A DNA stretch of 64,000 nt from Streptomyces sp. NBC_00247 (GTDB lineage: Bacteria; Actinomycetota; Actinomycetes; Streptomycetales; Streptomycetaceae). Below, one piece after another: positions 63,097 through 64,000 of the stretch (the first letter of the stretch is position 1; the number at the start of each line of letters is the position of its first letter). The notes under the pieces were generated by a model that saw nothing but the letters and a program-made list of their open reading frames with translations, was not told where the DNA came from and did not search any database. A program made the position numbers and the translations under genes. The stretch covers positions 4,794,001 through 4,858,000 of the forward strand of contig NZ_CP108093.1 in the NCBI RefSeq assembly GCF_036188265.1, read 5' to 3'.

Positions 63097-64000
63097 GTGA
63101 ACGACCGACAGGACCAGTACGACCCGTACGGGCAACAGCCGCAGATCATCGGCTACGACGCGTACGGGCAGCCGGTGTACCAGCAGCCCGAGCAGCAGGG
63201 CTACGACCCGTACACCTCCCCGCAGGACCCGTACTCCTACGGGCAGCCGACGCCGGGTCAGCACCCGCAGGGCCAGTACCCGCAGGATCAGCAGGCGCAG
63301 GGCCCGCAGGACGGTGCCGGACAGGGCTACGGCTACGACCCGTACGCCCAGCAGCAGCCGGCCCAGCCGTACGACCCGTACGCCGGCCACCCGCAGCAGC
63401 CGCAGCAGCAGGGCGGCGAGCAGGGATACGGGTACGGCGGCGGCTACGGCTACGACACCGGGCAGCAGCCCGTCGTGGTCGACGCGGCGGCCCAGCAGTG
63501 GAACGTCCCGCAGCAGAACGTGGCGCCCCCGCAGCCGACGCCCCAGCAGTCCGCGCCCCAGCAGTCCGCGGCCCGGGGCGCTCCGCAGGAGGCCGACCCG
63601 GTGCGCGCGCCGGAACCGCAGTCCGGGGGCACGGAGCCCGGAGTTCCCGAACAGCGCCGCTCCTCCCAGGACTACCGCACCGGACAGTTCTCCTTCATCG
63701 AGCAGCCGGACGAGGACTCCGAGGACGTCATCGACTGGCTGGCGTTCACGGAGAGCCGCAGCGAACGGCGCGAGGAGGCCCGGCGCAAGGGCCGCAACCG
63801 CCTGGTCGGGCTGATCGTCGTCCTGGCACTCGTCCTCGTCGCCGGCGTGGGCTACCTCTGGTCGGCCGGAAAGCTGCCCGGTTCCTCCGGCGCGGACGGC
63901 AAGGCCGCCACCGCGGGCGGTCCGCAGCAGCGCGACGTCATCGTGGTGCACCTGCACAACACCAAGGGCGGCGGGACGTCCACGGCCCTGCTGGTGGACA
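63097..64000 (+). CDS. LytR/LCP-type membrane protein, N-terminal part
   Basis: The gene runs off the window. The first ~190 residues are a Gln/Pro/Gly/Tyr-rich cytoplasmic tail with repeats such as YDPYAQQQ. An acidic then basic segment, one membrane helix (~245-265, LVGLIVVLALVLVAGVGYLW) and the start of an outer domain (RDVIVVHLHNTKG) follow. The position after nadD and the outer-domain start fit the LytR/LCP proteins that attach glycopolymers such as teichoic acids to peptidoglycan. The catalytic part lies outside the window, so this is provisional. GTG at 63094 or 63097 is possible; GGAGAGGGG lies upstream. Confidence 0.7.
   Translation, partial: MNDRQDQYDPYGQQPQIIGYDAYGQPVYQQPEQQGYDPYTSPQDPYSYGQPTPGQHPQGQYPQDQQAQGPQDGAGQGYGYDPYAQQQPAQPYDPYAGHPQQPQQQGGEQGYGYGGGYGYDTGQQPVVVDAAAQQWNVPQQNVAPPQPTPQQSAPQQSAARGAPQEADPVRAPEPQSGGTEPGVPEQRRSSQDYRTGQFSFIEQPDEDSEDVIDWLAFTESRSERREEARRKGRNRLVGLIVVLALVLVAGVGYLWSAGKLPGSSGADGKAATAGGPQQRDVIVVHLHNTKGGGTSTALLVD

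Overview
The window is a high-GC actinobacterial chromosome segment, almost certainly Streptomyces. This rests on codon use, many GTG starts, TANNNT -10 boxes placed directly against start codons, and a gene order that is the core Streptomyces order: tig-clpP1-clpP2-clpX, valS-folC-ndk, mreBCD-PBP2-rodA, rne-rplU-rpmA-obg and proB-proA-nadD. No plasmid, phage, integron, insertion sequence or CRISPR array is visible.

Layout. 1-8366: end of a BioY transporter gene, an amino-acid permease, rpiB, a Nei2-type DNA glycosylase, a SpoIIE-type phosphatase, a decayed Kef-type antiporter pseudogene, a small HD hydrolase and a membrane acyltransferase. 8590-13772: two tRNAs (Gly-TCC, Pro-TGG), trigger factor and the ClpP1/ClpP2/ClpX protease. 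13868-20247: a Pro/Gln-rich membrane protein, then valS, folC, a DUF4233 protein and ndk. 20541-26863: the mreB-mreC-mreD-PBP2-rodA elongation/spore-wall cluster, followed by a CYTH-CHAD polyphosphate-type protein. 28497-37332: a TIGR03960 radical SAM protein, a peculiar Trp/Arg/Pro repeat protein, its DUF2344 partner and a very large RNase E/G with basic repeats on both sides of the catalytic core. 37527-41708: an isolated TarS-like glycosyltransferase and the rplU-rpmA-obg operon. 42205-54824: a cell-wall glycopolymer island. 55054-64000: proB, an unknown gene, proA, two paralogous single-pass membrane proteins, an M48 protease, two tiny membrane proteins, nadD and the start of a LytR/LCP-type gene.

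The most interesting system is the glycopolymer island. A fused cytidylyltransferase/short-chain reductase resembles the bifunctional CDP-ribitol synthase of Haemophilus (Bcs1). It is followed by a membrane-anchored TagF/TarL-type polyol-phosphate polymerase with an unusual coiled-coil insertion, GT2 enzymes resembling TarS, a complete dTDP-L-rhamnose set (rmlA, rmlB, rmlD and a convergent rmlC) and a membrane O-acyltransferase. With the nearby LCP-type gene this reads as a pathway for a ribitol-phosphate wall teichoic acid decorated with sugars, perhaps rhamnose, and perhaps acyl groups. The chemistry is inferred, not shown.

Other items worth attention are a two-copy dispersed palindromic element, duplicated terminator arms after tig and valS, a run of apparently leaderless genes, a likely CTG start for the DUF2344 gene, and a 36-bp in-frame tandem repeat coding for a Trp-rich protein of unknown role.
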